A stretch of DNA of 34,899 nucleotides from an uncultured Prevotellaceae bacterium (GCA_946626595.1 CAMOUQ010000013.1:1-34899), one strand, 5' to 3'. Positions 8,341 to 16,915 are shown, counted from the first letter of the stretch. Program-made: numbers and translations. Notes: a model not told the origin generated them from the sequence alone.

Positions 8341-9717
8341 ATGAAAACACTCCGAATGCTCCTGCCACTGCTCATGATGGGCCTGCTGTCCGGTTGTAAA
8401 AAAGCCGAACTGGAAACAGCACGTTCCGTCTATGAAGAGGCACTGAAAGCATACGACAACGACAGCATCCACCAGAGCGAGCAATTGCTGCGCCAGAGCA
8501 TCCGCATGGCTCATGAGGAGGGCGACCAACACACGCTCTATCTTTCCCAACTGCAGTTGGCCCAGTCTCTTTCGTGGGGCAATGCCCAAGCAGCTTTTAA
8601 CATGGGCATTCAGGCCCTCCAGACCTATCGGAAACATCCCGACAACGAACGCAACCACATCATCATCCTTGATAATATAGGTACATACGCCTCGCAATGC
8701 GCCTTCGACAAGGAGGGAACCTTCGACGAGGCACTGCGATATGCCCGCAAGGCCAACCAAATGGCCCTGAAGGCCAACGACACCACACTCATCAGTCAGA
8801 CATACACCACTCTGGCCAACATACACTGGGCCACGAAAGAATATAAGAAGGCACTCCACTGCGCACGTTTGTCAGTCAGCATGGCGCCTCCCCACCTGCT
8901 TTTCAGTGCACAGCAAGTGCTGGCCCGCACTCTGGTATATTGCGACTCGCTGCAAGAGGCCGAAGCCGTCTACCGTTCGATGGACTATGGGCACGACGTG
9001 CAAGGGGCATACATCGTGGAAAGCAACCTGGCCAAACTGGCCTTGCAGCGCAACGACACGAAGGCAGCAGCCGAAGCCATCGACGAAGCCTTCAACCGGG
9101 CCGAGGAACTCTACTTCCATGCCCTTGCCCAGAAGGATGCCTACTACCAGACCACCCTGCAACAGGCTCAGGAGAACCAGCGCATGCTCTATCGTCAACG
9201 TCTTCAGATGGTGTTTCTGGTCGGCGGTCTGCTCTTGCTGCTGTTGCTTGCCTTCATCGTCTACCGAGAGGTTCGCCTGCGACGTCGGCAACGGCAAATC
9301 TACGAACACGAGGCAGCCATCCAGCGCGAACAATTGCAACAGCGCGATGCCACAGTCGACTTCCTGAAAAACTTCATCTACGAACGTTCGGAAGTGGTGC
9401 AGAAACTGTCGAGCGTCGGCGACCGCCACGTCAGTCTGTCGGAAGGCGAATGGAACGAGGTGGAACGCATGCTCAACACCATCGACGGCGACCGCTTTGC
9501 CCGACTGCGCAAACTGTACCCTGACCTGCGGGAGGAGGATCTGCAACTGTGCATCCTCACCCGCCTGCGACTGACCAACCGCACCATCGGCAACGTCTAT
9601 GCCATCAGCATCTCGGCCGTACAGCACCGCAAACTGAAACTGAAGAAAGAAGTGTTTGGCCAGACAGACCCCGACATCACATTGGAACAAGTGCTGGACA
9701 AATTAATTAAGAATTAA
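8341..9717 (+). CDS. Lipid-anchored TPR protein with transmembrane segment and C-terminal HTH (regulator)
   Basis: 458 aa from the ATG at 8341. The N-terminus is a lipoprotein signal (MKTLRMLLPLLMMGLLSGC). Residues about 20-275 are helical with TPR-like pairs. A strong hydrophobic helix (about 290-310, FLVGGLLLLLLLAFIVY) is followed by a basic coiled coil. The last ~70 residues (LYPDLREEDLQLCILTRL...ISISAVQHRKLKLKKE) resemble the LuxR-like helix-turn-helix common in Bacteroidetes TPR-transmembrane regulators. The layout implies a periplasmic sensor linked to a cytoplasmic DNA-binding tail. No kinase or receiver domain is present. Two small exported proteins follow closely on the same strand. 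Targets are unknown; the neighbouring xylan genes are one candidate. Confidence 0.8.
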   Translation: MKTLRMLLPLLMMGLLSGCKKAELETARSVYEEALKAYDNDSIHQSEQLLRQSIRMAHEEGDQHTLYLSQLQLAQSLSWGNAQAAFNMGIQALQTYRKHPDNERNHIIILDNIGTYASQCAFDKEGTFDEALRYARKANQMALKANDTTLISQTYTTLANIHWATKEYKKALHCARLSVSMAPPHLLFSAQQVLARTLVYCDSLQEAEAVYRSMDYGHDVQGAYIVESNLAKLALQRNDTKAAAEAIDEAFNRAEELYFHALAQKDAYYQTTLQQAQENQRMLYRQRLQMVFLVGGLLLLLLLAFIVYREVRLRRRQRQIYEHEAAIQREQLQQRDATVDFLKNFIYERSEVVQKLSSVGDRHVSLSEGEWNEVERMLNTIDGDRFARLRKLYPDLREEDLQLCILTRLRLTNRTIGNVYAISISAVQHRKLKLKKEVFGQTDPDITLEQVLDKLIKN

Positions 9718-9746
9718 GAGTGAAGAATTAAATAAAAGAAAACAAT

Positions 9747-10442
9747 ATGAAACGTACTATCACATCACTACTTTTTTGCCTGGTTGCTACATTCTGTATG
9801 GCAACCAACGACGGGGGAGACGACTCGGCAATAGAGATAGACACACTTTGTGCTAATCACGAAGACAAAGGCATATATCTGGGCGGCATATCTGACGGCT
9901 ATGGCGATAATAGAATCGACTTCACCCACGTCATCAAAACGCGACCGACAGTTGTCGTGACAGCCGATGAGCTATATGGTGGATACTTCTATCAGGTGGT
10001 CGGAGAGCGCTTCTACTACGGTATGCTGGTAAGTAACGTGAAACTCAACGGACCATACCGCATCAACGTCATATCGTCCGAAGGTGACATCATACATACC
10101 CAAATCATCGACATGGTTCCCGGCAAGCAATACACACTTCGCTTCTCCCCGAACCTGCTTGGAACATACACCATCACCTATGAAAACAACGAGGAGGTGT
10201 TCTCGGCTCACTTCCTTCATTATAACCCATCGGGCATCGATGAAATGAGAAATGGAGAGAATGAGAATATGAGAAATGGCACTGTGTACGACATAAGTGG
10301 CCGTCGCGTAGCCAATTCTCCGCTCGGCCCGAAGGGACGCTTTCAGAGCGAAGCGGGGAAAGAATTCTCAATTTTCAATTCTCAATCAAAGAAGCGGGGC
10401 ATCTACATCAAACAGGGAAGGAAAATATATGTAAACAAGTAA
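9747..10442 (+). CDS. Exported protein with C-terminal sorting-like tail, unknown function
   Basis: 231 aa with a signal peptide (MKRTITSLLFCLVATFCMA) and a short beta-rich body of about 140 residues (DUF3244-like in size and layout, a weak impression). The C-terminus has VYDISGRRV and, after an unusual insertion, RGIYIKQGRKIYVNK. Together these make a type IX secretion or Por-sorting-like tail. The insertion between the halves (about residues 190-214) is encoded by a palindromic AATTCT-flanked repeat tract at 10314-10387, and a degenerate ATGAGAA tract (10245-10280) encodes DEMRNGENENMRNG just before the tail. It follows the TPR regulator by 29 nt and precedes a lipoprotein by 16 nt, so the three are probably cotranscribed. 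Function not recognised. Confidence 0.75.
   Translation: MKRTITSLLFCLVATFCMATNDGGDDSAIEIDTLCANHEDKGIYLGGISDGYGDNRIDFTHVIKTRPTVVVTADELYGGYFYQVVGERFYYGMLVSNVKLNGPYRINVISSEGDIIHTQIIDMVPGKQYTLRFSPNLLGTYTITYENNEEVFSAHFLHYNPSGIDEMRNGENENMRNGTVYDISGRRVANSPLGPKGRFQSEAGKEFSIFNSQSKKRGIYIKQGRKIYVNK
10314..10387 (+). repeat. Palindromic/AT tract inserted in frame in the sorting-tail protein
   Basis: The segment begins with AATTCTCCGCT and later carries AGCGG followed by AGAATT, an imperfect palindrome. It ends in short CAATT-type units (TCTCAATTTTCAATTCTCAAT). It splits a normally compact tail motif without breaking the frame. The boundaries are approximate. Confidence 0.55.
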
Positions 10443-10458
10443 CTAAATAACCATAATC

Positions 10459-10932
10459 ATGAAAAAGAACCGATTTTATCTTTTATTAGCATCTGTCATC
10501 ATCTCATGCTTCGTATGCTCATGTGGAGATGATGAAATCAAAGCAGATCCCATTGAGAACAACAATGAGCCTGTGGTAAACGATTCGATACCTTCACCAA
10601 TGAATGAAGATAGCGTAAGCATCGAGGGTATCATAGATACATGGTATCTGACAGAGGCAAATTATGCCTGGGGAGGTATAAAAAAATTCGAACCAAAGGA
10701 GATTATTTACCACTTCTGCACAGACAGCGTTCTCGTCGTGCGAGACTTGAGGGGCGCAGATAACGTAATCTTCCTGCCGGCCGGAACACACAAATATGTC
10801 TTTGACGAAGAGGACAAGCGCATATCCATTGACGACCATTCTTATTATTATTGGCTCAATGATAGTATCTTGATCATAGATGACGGGGCGGCATACGACG
10901 GTCCTCACTATGTGTTCCAAAAGGAGTCATAA
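10459..10932 (+). CDS. Small lipoprotein, lipocalin-like or unknown
   Basis: 157 aa with a lipoprotein signal (a hydrophobic stretch, then a Cys at 22 in CSCGDD, with Cys17 as an alternative). The mature part starts with a low-complexity acidic/Asn linker (about 23-52), then a beta-rich domain with IIDTWYLTEANY, HKYVFDEEDKRISID and YYYWLNDSILIID. The alternating strands resemble the lipocalin-like domains of Bacteroidetes small lipoproteins, but no diagnostic motif was seen. It is the last gene of the regulator cluster and is followed by a long non-coding region. Confidence 0.75.
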   Translation: MKKNRFYLLLASVIISCFVCSCGDDEIKADPIENNNEPVVNDSIPSPMNEDSVSIEGIIDTWYLTEANYAWGGIKKFEPKEIIYHFCTDSVLVVRDLRGADNVIFLPAGTHKYVFDEEDKRISIDDHSYYYWLNDSILIIDDGAAYDGPHYVFQKES

Positions 10933-11061
10933 CAAAAAGGGGCTGACACTTTGTGATGTTCCCATGGAAACTTGGCAGTGGCGGAGGAACTTGTCCTTGC
11001 GGATGCCGTCGGGGACCCAGACGGGGAAAACGGCGGGACTGACACGTTTTTCCCCCGTCTC

Positions 11062-11113
11062 GGCAAGTGAACGGGCAAGCGAAACACCCCGTTCACTTGC
11101 CCGTTCACTTGCC
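11062..11113. repeat. Perfect 18-bp inverted repeat (hairpin)
   Basis: The left arm at 11062-11079 (GGCAAGTGAACGGGCAAG) is the exact reverse complement of 11096-11113, with a 16-nt loop. A direct repeat of CCCGTTCACTTGC in the right half allows an alternative pairing. A T5 run follows after a short gap, so it may act as a terminator for the lipoprotein gene. Confidence 0.7.
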
Positions 11114-11127
11114 CCACCGCGTTTTTC

Positions 11128-11158
11128 TTGCCCGCACGTGAGAAAAGCCGTAAATTTG
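11128..11158 (+). promoter_or_regulatory. Promoter-like pair without an adjacent gene
   Basis: TTG at 11128-11130 and TAAATTTG at 11151-11158 are separated by 20 bp, close to the Bacteroidetes -33/-7 arrangement. The next gene starts at 11390 and has its own promoter, so this is either a distal serpin promoter or the start of a non-coding RNA. Confidence 0.5.
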
Positions 11159-11328
11159 CATTAGTAAAGCGAAGGGGAAAGGAATAGTAATGCAGGTCGC
11201 GACACATTAATAACGGAAGGACCCACGCAATACTACCCCCGAAACGCTGAAAATGAGAAAATGAGAAAATGAGAATTGAAAATGGTTCTGTCGTTAAATT
11301 AGTGATTTCGCGAAAAAAGCATGTGATA

Positions 11329-11362
11329 TTTGCATGAGGTATCGATATTATTAGTAACTTTG
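11329..11362 (+). promoter_or_regulatory. Serpin promoter (TTTG and TAACTTTG)
   Basis: TTTG at 11329-11332 and the -7 box TAACTTTG at 11355-11362 (22-bp spacer) lie 27 nt before the serpin start codon. Confidence 0.65.
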
Positions 11363-11389
11363 CAGAAAACAGATAAACAATAGGCAACT

Positions 11390-12757
11390 ATGAAAAGGAG
11401 AATATTCTTATTTGCAGCCATGACGATGGGCTTCGCCCTCGCCAGTTGCACATCGGACGGCACAGAAAACTCCGTGCCTGCCACTGTTGAAGGAGACGTG
11501 CAATCCCCCGCTGTCAGCCAAGCGCCGGCAGGGCCGTTCCGCGTGTACAACGCACAGGCCACATGGCCCCTGAGCGACCAGCAGAAGACCCAGATGATGC
11601 AGGTCAACGACTTCTCGCTGCGCATGTTCCGACTGATGCGCCAGGAGGGCAAGAGCAACATATTTTCGCCCCTGAGCCTGGCCTATGCCATGAGCATGAC
11701 GGGACTGGGATGCGACGGCATAGCCCTCGAACAACTGAACGAGGCCCTGGGACTGCCCGCCGACGACACCACCACCCTGCACGACCTCATGGCCAGTCTG
11801 ATGCTGGGACTGCCACAGGCCGACGACGAGGTCGGCATCAACCTGGCCAATGCCTTCTACATGAACTCCCTCAGAGCCGACGTACAGATTAATCCCGACT
11901 TCCGGCAGGCGCTGCTTGGTTCCTACAAGGCCGACTGCCAGTCGCTCGACTTCAGCCAGCAGTCCACCGTCGACTACATGAACGAGTGGTGCAAGGAGCA
12001 GACCAACGGATTCATCCCCAAGGTATTCGATAACTTGAATTCGGAACTCGTCTCCATCCTGATGAATGCCATCTACTTCCGGGGCGACTGGACGGTGCCC
12101 TTCGTCACCGACTATACCCACAACTCCACGTTCACCAACGAAGACGGCACCACCTCCACCGTGCCCATGATGACACAGGGGCTGGCCGGTGACTTCCGTT
12201 ATGCCGAGGACGACCTGATGCAGGCCGTCCGTCTGCCCTATGCCAAAGGCCAGTATGGCATGACCCTCCTGCTGCCCCGCGAGGGCAAGACCACGGGCGA
12301 CATTCTCGACATGCTCTCCGGCGAACGGCTGGCCACACTGGAAGGGGAGATGAAGTACACGCCCGTAAACGTCGAGATTCCGCGCTTCGAGACGAACCAG
12401 ACCACCCAACTCGTCCAGCCCATGAGGCAGATGGGCCTCAGTTCGTGGTTCGACGGCGGCAACATCACGGGCATGGTGCAGAACCCCGACGGCACGCCCC
12501 ACGGCGTCATTATCGCGAATGCCTTCCAGGTGGCTCGCATCAAGGTGAACGAGAAGGGCACCGAGGCCGCTGCCGTCACAGTCTTCGAGTTCGCCGATGG
12601 CATGGGCCCGGACAACCCGAAGTCATTCCTGGCCGACCATCCCTTCGTCTACCTCATCACGGAGCGTTCGTCGGGGGCCGTGCTCTTCGTGGGCACATAT
12701 CATGGCGAATCCTCCGCCAACGGCACGGAGACGGGCATCCGTTCCATCTACATGTAA
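11390..12757 (+). CDS. Serpin family protease inhibitor, lipoprotein
   Basis: 455 aa. A lipoprotein signal (MKRRIFLFAAMTMGFALASC, Cys20) is followed by a ~30-residue linker and a full serpin fold: NIFSPLSLAYAMSMTGLGC near 85, NAIYFRGDW near 226, PMMTQG near 263, and the C-terminal PFVYLITE...GAVLFVGTYH. The reactive-loop hinge EKGTEAAAVT starts at Glu388 and matches the inhibitory consensus (P17 Glu, P15 Gly, small residues P12-P10, Thr P8), so the protein should be a working suicide inhibitor. Counting from the hinge puts P1-P1' near Gly404-Met405, but the loop is about three residues longer than in alpha-1-antitrypsin, so the scissile bond is uncertain. Lipid-anchored serpins such as Tannerella miropin are known in this phylum. 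Likely role: protecting the cell surface from host or competitor serine or cysteine proteases. Confidence 0.95.
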   Translation: MKRRIFLFAAMTMGFALASCTSDGTENSVPATVEGDVQSPAVSQAPAGPFRVYNAQATWPLSDQQKTQMMQVNDFSLRMFRLMRQEGKSNIFSPLSLAYAMSMTGLGCDGIALEQLNEALGLPADDTTTLHDLMASLMLGLPQADDEVGINLANAFYMNSLRADVQINPDFRQALLGSYKADCQSLDFSQQSTVDYMNEWCKEQTNGFIPKVFDNLNSELVSILMNAIYFRGDWTVPFVTDYTHNSTFTNEDGTTSTVPMMTQGLAGDFRYAEDDLMQAVRLPYAKGQYGMTLLLPREGKTTGDILDMLSGERLATLEGEMKYTPVNVEIPRFETNQTTQLVQPMRQMGLSSWFDGGNITGMVQNPDGTPHGVIIANAFQVARIKVNEKGTEAAAVTVFEFADGMGPDNPKSFLADHPFVYLITERSSGAVLFVGTYHGESSANGTETGIRSIYM

Positions 12758-12779
12758 GGCCTCGTCTCGGAGGCTTGCG

Positions 12780-12803
12780 CTTGACGCACAATTGTCCGTC
12801 AAG
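12780..12803. other. Small hairpin after the serpin gene
   Basis: CTTGACG (12780-12786) pairs with CGTCAAG (12797-12803) around a 10-nt loop that includes the palindrome ACAATTGT. There is no T tract, so a terminator role is only possible, not shown. The rest of the 253-bp gap to the next gene holds only its promoter. Confidence 0.35.
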
Positions 12804-12926
12804 GGAAACGACGGCTGGCCACTATCAGGCAGACAGGAGGAACAGGGAAAAACGTCGGTAAGTCTAAATATTAGGGTCGATAGGAAGAAAATGGGGGAAA
12901 AATTAGAATAATCGGTTGGTTTTTTG

Positions 12927-12934
12927 TATTTTTG
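12927..12934 (+). promoter_or_regulatory. -7 promoter box (TATTTTTG) for the GH2 enzyme
   Basis: TATTTTTG fits TAnnTTTG and lies 76 nt before the ATG at 13011. No well-spaced -33 box was seen. Confidence 0.5.
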
Positions 12935-13010
12935 CTTCGCACAAATTGCCTTTCGCCCCAAAGAAACGGCATTGGCACGGACAAACGACCCATAAAAACG
13001 CTATAGTGCT

Positions 13011-14819
13011 ATGAAGAACAACCGAATGAAAGCCCTCTTGATTGGCGTGCTGACACTGTTCGCCGCCACCATGCTGGCAGCCGAATTGCCGCGTCCCGAA
13101 TATCCAAGGCCCCAGTTCAAACGTGCCGAATGGCAAAACCTGAACGGCACCTGGACCTTTGCCTTCGACTTCAGCCGGACAGGCGACCAGCGCGGCTGGA
13201 CCACATCCACCGGATTCGACCAGCGGATTCTGGTCCCCTTCTGCCCCGAGAGCAGTCTGTCCGGTGTCGCCCACACCGACTTCATCCCCAGCCTCTGGTA
13301 CCACCGCACCATCACCGTCCCCGCCAGTTGGCAGGGGCGCCGCATCCTGCTCCACTTCGGGGCTGTGGACTACGAAGCCGCCGTCTACATCAATGGGCGC
13401 CACGTGCAGACCCACTACGGGACGGGCTCTTCCTTCGAACTGGACATCACCGACTACCTTGAGCCGGGCCAGGCAGCCAACCTTGTGGTGCGCGTCAACG
13501 ACGACCTGCGCTCCCGCACGCAGCCCGGCGGCAAGCAGTGCGAAAGGCTGAACTCATACGGCTGCATGTACACCCGCACCACGGGCATCTGGCAGACCGT
13601 CTGGATGGAGCCCGTGGCCCCGACGGCCATCAAGAACGTCTTTGCCATCCCCGACATCGACCAGCGCCAACTCATCGTCCGTCCCCAGTTCTACCATGAG
13701 GACAACGGTGCCACACTGCGCGTGGAGATGTTCGACGGCAAGCGCCTCGTGGCCTCCGCCTCGGCTCCGGCCTGCAACGGTGCCACACTGGTGCTGCCCC
13801 TGCGCAACATGAAACTCTGGAGCCCCGAGTCGCCCTTCCTCTACGACCTTCGCTACCTGGTCACCGACAGCCGCGGACAGGCCGTCGACGAGGTGAAGTC
13901 CTACGCCGGCATGCGCAAGGTGCACACCCAGGGCGGCCGCTTCTACCTCAACAACCAGCCCTACTTCCAGCGTCTGGTCCTCGACCAGGGCTTCTATCCC
14001 GACGGCATCTGGACGGCACCCTCCGACGAGGCCCTGCGCCGCGACATCGAACTCTCCAAGGCCGTGGGCTTCAACGGTGCCCGCCTCCACCAAAAGGCCT
14101 TCGAGGAGCGCTACTACTATTGGGCCGACCATCTGGGCTACCTCACCTGGGGCGAACAGGCCAGTTGGGGCATCGACGAGAACAGCGACCTGGCCGCCCG
14201 CAACTTTCTCTCGGAATGGACCGAACTGGTGGTGCGCGACCGCAACCATCCCAGCATCGTCACCTGGACGCCCTTCAACGAGACCTGGGGCTGCCGCGAG
14301 GGTGCCTACCAGCGCATGATGCGCGACGTCTATGACCTGACCAAGGCCATCGACCCCACCCGGCCCGTCAACGATGCCAGCGGCGACGGCCACGTGAAGA
14401 CGGACATCTGGACCGTCCACGACTACGAGCGCGACCCGGCCCGCCTGGTCCAGAACCACACCTTCGTCGACGGCCGGCCCATCTTTCGCAATCAGCCCGA
14501 CAAGCATTTCCTGGCCCAGTACGAGGGACAGCCCTACATGCTCGACGAGTTTGGCGGCCTGCCCTGGATTCCCGAGGAGGAGCGTGCCACATCGTGGGGC
14601 TACGGCAGCAACATCGACTCGCTGGACGACTTCTACGCCATCCTGGAGCGCGAGATTGACGCCATCCAGGCCTGCCCCGCCATCGCGGGCTTCTGCTACA
14701 CCCAGATTACCGACGTCGAACAGGAGAAGAACGGCATCTACCGCTACGACCGCCAGCCCAAGTTCGACACCGAACGCCTTAGGAAGATATTCACAAAGAT
14801 TCCTGCCATAGGAAAGTAG
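13011..14819 (+). CDS. Exported GH2 glycoside hydrolase (beta-galactosidase/glucuronidase-like)
   Basis: 602 aa with a signal peptide (about 1-24, ending LAAE). It has the GH2 order: a sugar-binding jelly roll (about 30-190, with LNGTWTFAFD and PSLWYHRTI), an immunoglobulin-like domain (about 195-300), and a TIM barrel (about 310-600). The acid/base Glu is E424 in TPFNETWG, and the nucleophile candidate is E513 in MLDEFGG. It lacks the C-terminal domains of LacZ and is at the short end for GH2, as in many Bacteroidetes paralogues. Galactosidase, glucuronidase or arabinosidase specificity cannot be told from the motifs. It has its own promoter and is followed after 53 nt by the M13 peptidase, which also has a promoter box. 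Confidence 0.9.
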   Translation: MKNNRMKALLIGVLTLFAATMLAAELPRPEYPRPQFKRAEWQNLNGTWTFAFDFSRTGDQRGWTTSTGFDQRILVPFCPESSLSGVAHTDFIPSLWYHRTITVPASWQGRRILLHFGAVDYEAAVYINGRHVQTHYGTGSSFELDITDYLEPGQAANLVVRVNDDLRSRTQPGGKQCERLNSYGCMYTRTTGIWQTVWMEPVAPTAIKNVFAIPDIDQRQLIVRPQFYHEDNGATLRVEMFDGKRLVASASAPACNGATLVLPLRNMKLWSPESPFLYDLRYLVTDSRGQAVDEVKSYAGMRKVHTQGGRFYLNNQPYFQRLVLDQGFYPDGIWTAPSDEALRRDIELSKAVGFNGARLHQKAFEERYYYWADHLGYLTWGEQASWGIDENSDLAARNFLSEWTELVVRDRNHPSIVTWTPFNETWGCREGAYQRMMRDVYDLTKAIDPTRPVNDASGDGHVKTDIWTVHDYERDPARLVQNHTFVDGRPIFRNQPDKHFLAQYEGQPYMLDEFGGLPWIPEEERATSWGYGSNIDSLDDFYAILEREIDAIQACPAIAGFCYTQITDVEQEKNGIYRYDRQPKFDTERLRKIFTKIPAIGK

Positions 14820-14838
14820 GAGGTTTCACATTTTTTTG

Positions 14839-14846
14839 TACTTTTG
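14839..14846 (+). promoter_or_regulatory. -7 promoter box (TACTTTTG) for the M13 peptidase
   Basis: TACTTTTG fits TAnnTTTG and sits 26 nt before the ATG at 14873, just past the GH2 stop codon. The peptidase can therefore be transcribed separately. Confidence 0.6.
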
Positions 14847-14872
14847 CAGCACGAATCAACCTAACGAACAAA

Positions 14873-16915
14873 ATGACAATGAAACGACTGATGACAATGA
14901 TGACCATGGCGGCCGCCCTCACTGGCTGCCAGATGGGCGACAAGGCCCTCAGGTCGGGCATCGACCTGGCCAATCTGGACACCACCTACCAGGTGGGCAC
15001 CGACTTCTACGAGTACGCAACCCACGGCTGGCAGGTGGCCAACCCCCTGACGGCCGAATACAGCCGATACGGTTCGTTCGACGTGCTGCAAGAGAACAAC
15101 AACAAGCAGCTGCGCCAGCTCATCGACAGCGTGGCCGCGCTGGAGAATAAACCCGGCAGTATCGAACAAAAGATAGCCGACCTCTACCGCTCGGCCATGG
15201 ACAGTATGAACCTGAACGAACACTGGTGGGGCGCCTTCGAGGGCTTCCTGCTCTGCGACGGCTACCAGGCGTCGCCCGACATCACCGCCCAGTGGCTCCG
15301 CGAGGTCTGGCCTCGCATGCAGCGTCAGGGCGTGCCCGGCCTGTTCGGCATGTACATCGGCGCCGACGAGAAGGACTCCAAGAACAACCTCGTCAGCATC
15401 TTCCAGGGCGGAATGACCCTGGGACAGAAGGACTACTACATCGACCAGGACCCCGAGACGGCCAAGATTCGCACCGCCTACCAGCAATACATCGCCGACC
15501 TCACCAAACACGTAGGCTTCGCAGAGAAGGACGCCCAGCGCATCAGTCAGGACGTCATGCGCATCGAGACCCGTCTGGCCCGCGCCAGCAAGAGCATGAC
15601 CGAGCTGCGCGACCCAGAGGCCAATTACAACAAAATCACCTACCAAGAACTGAAGACCCAGTTCCCCGGCATCGACTGGGACGCCTACTTCCGCAACCTG
15701 GGCATGGAGGGCGTGAAGGAGGTCTGCATGGGACAGCCCCAGGCCATCCACGAAGTGGAAAAGGTGTTGAAAGAGGAGACCCCCGAAGCCCTGCAGAACG
15801 TCTACCTCTGGCATGCCATCAACATGGCCTCCAGCTACATCGACGACGAGAGCCGCGCCCTGAACTTCGGCTTCTGGGGCACCACCATGAGCGGCAAGCA
15901 GGAGGACCGTCCGCGCTGGAAGCGTGCCGTAGCCTCCGTGGAGGGCGGCCTCGGCGAGGCCCTGGGACAGCTCTACGTGGCCCGTTTCTTCCCTCCCGCA
16001 GCCAAGGAGCGCATGCAGCGGCTCATCGCCAACCTGCAGGTGGCCCTGGGCGAGCGCATCCAGGTGCAGGACTGGATGAGCCCCGAAACCAAGAAGGTGG
16101 CCCAGGAGAAGCTGGACGCCTTCTACGTCAAGGTGGGCTATCCCGACAAGTGGCGCGACTACTCCGAACTGGAGATTGGGGACAACTATCTCAACAACAT
16201 CCTCGCCTGCAACGAGTTTGAGCTGAAGACGATGATACGCGAAAAACTGAACAAACCCGTCGACCGCGACGAATGGTTCATGACGCCCCAGACCGTCAAT
16301 GCCTACTACAACCCCACCACCAACGAGATATGCTTCCCCGCAGGCATCCTCCAGCCCCCCTTCTTCGACATGACGGCCGACGACGCCTTCAACTATGGTG
16401 CCATCGGCGTGGTCATCGGACACGAGATGACCCACGGATTCGACGACCAAGGCTCGCAGTACGACAAGGACGGCAACCTGCGCCAGTGGTGGAGCCAGGA
16501 AGACCGCCAGCGCTTCGAGGAACGCATCCAAGTGATGCGCCAGTTCCACGACAGCATCGAGGTGCTGCCCGGCCTCCACGCCAACGGCAGCCTCACCCTG
16601 GGCGAGAACATGGCCGACCACGGCGGACTGATGGTCAGTTTCCAGGCCTTCAAGAATGCCACCCGTGAGGCTCCCCTCCCTGACATCGACGGTTTCACGC
16701 CCGAGCAGCGTTTCTTCCTGGCCTACGCCAACGTCTGGGGACAGAACATACGCGACGAGGAAATCCGCAAGCGCGTCAAGAGCGACCCCCACGAGTTGGG
16801 TAAGTGGCGCGTCAACGGCCAGCTGCCCCACATCGATGCCTGGTACGAAGCCTTCGGCATCACCGAGCAGGACCCCATGTTCGTGCCCAAAGAGAAACGC
16901 GTGACTATCTGGTAA
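14873..16915 (+). CDS. M13 family zinc metallopeptidase (neprilysin/PepO-like), lipoprotein
   Basis: 680 aa. A short lipoprotein signal (ALTGC) means it is anchored in the envelope. An N-terminal helical domain (about 30-440, starting GTDFYEYATHGW) is followed by the M13 catalytic half: NAYYNPTTNEICFPAGILQPPFF near 478, the zinc motif HEMTH (H517, H521), and the third ligand E578 in GENMADHGG. The C-terminal region has HELGKWRVNGQL and ends in VTIW, the usual M13 finish. Length is normal for the family. M13 enzymes cleave oligopeptides on the amino side of hydrophobic residues. A second ATG lies two codons downstream and could be the real start. A strong hairpin terminator follows. Confidence 0.95.
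   Translation: MTMKRLMTMMTMAAALTGCQMGDKALRSGIDLANLDTTYQVGTDFYEYATHGWQVANPLTAEYSRYGSFDVLQENNNKQLRQLIDSVAALENKPGSIEQKIADLYRSAMDSMNLNEHWWGAFEGFLLCDGYQASPDITAQWLREVWPRMQRQGVPGLFGMYIGADEKDSKNNLVSIFQGGMTLGQKDYYIDQDPETAKIRTAYQQYIADLTKHVGFAEKDAQRISQDVMRIETRLARASKSMTELRDPEANYNKITYQELKTQFPGIDWDAYFRNLGMEGVKEVCMGQPQAIHEVEKVLKEETPEALQNVYLWHAINMASSYIDDESRALNFGFWGTTMSGKQEDRPRWKRAVASVEGGLGEALGQLYVARFFPPAAKERMQRLIANLQVALGERIQVQDWMSPETKKVAQEKLDAFYVKVGYPDKWRDYSELEIGDNYLNNILACNEFELKTMIREKLNKPVDRDEWFMTPQTVNAYYNPTTNEICFPAGILQPPFFDMTADDAFNYGAIGVVIGHEMTHGFDDQGSQYDKDGNLRQWWSQEDRQRFEERIQVMRQFHDSIEVLPGLHANGSLTLGENMADHGGLMVSFQAFKNATREAPLPDIDGFTPEQRFFLAYANVWGQNIRDEEIRKRVKSDPHELGKWRVNGQLPHIDAWYEAFGITEQDPMFVPKEKRVTIW

Larger units (their letters stand above)
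10933..11389. other. Non-coding region with hairpins, a tandem promoter pair and a short repeat array
   Basis: 457 bp with no credible gene. In order: a GC-rich stretch; an imperfect hairpin (GACGGGGAAAACG at 11020-11032 against 11045-11059); a perfect 18-bp hairpin (11062-11113); a T5 run at 11121-11125; a promoter-like pair (11128-11158); three ATGAGAAA-type 8-nt units (11253-11276); and the serpin promoter (11329-11362). The hairpins plus the T run could end the upstream transcript. The first promoter has no gene for more than 230 bp and could drive a small RNA or a long leader. Confidence 0.55.

Noticed and set aside
10908..11387. A 159-codon minus-strand open frame in the gap before the serpin
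   Set aside because: It covers hairpins, the repeat array and two plus-strand promoters, and has no domain or initiation signals.
11390..16915. Serpin as dedicated inhibitor of the nearby M13 peptidase
   Set aside because: Serpins trap serine or cysteine proteases through an acyl intermediate, which metalloproteases do not form.
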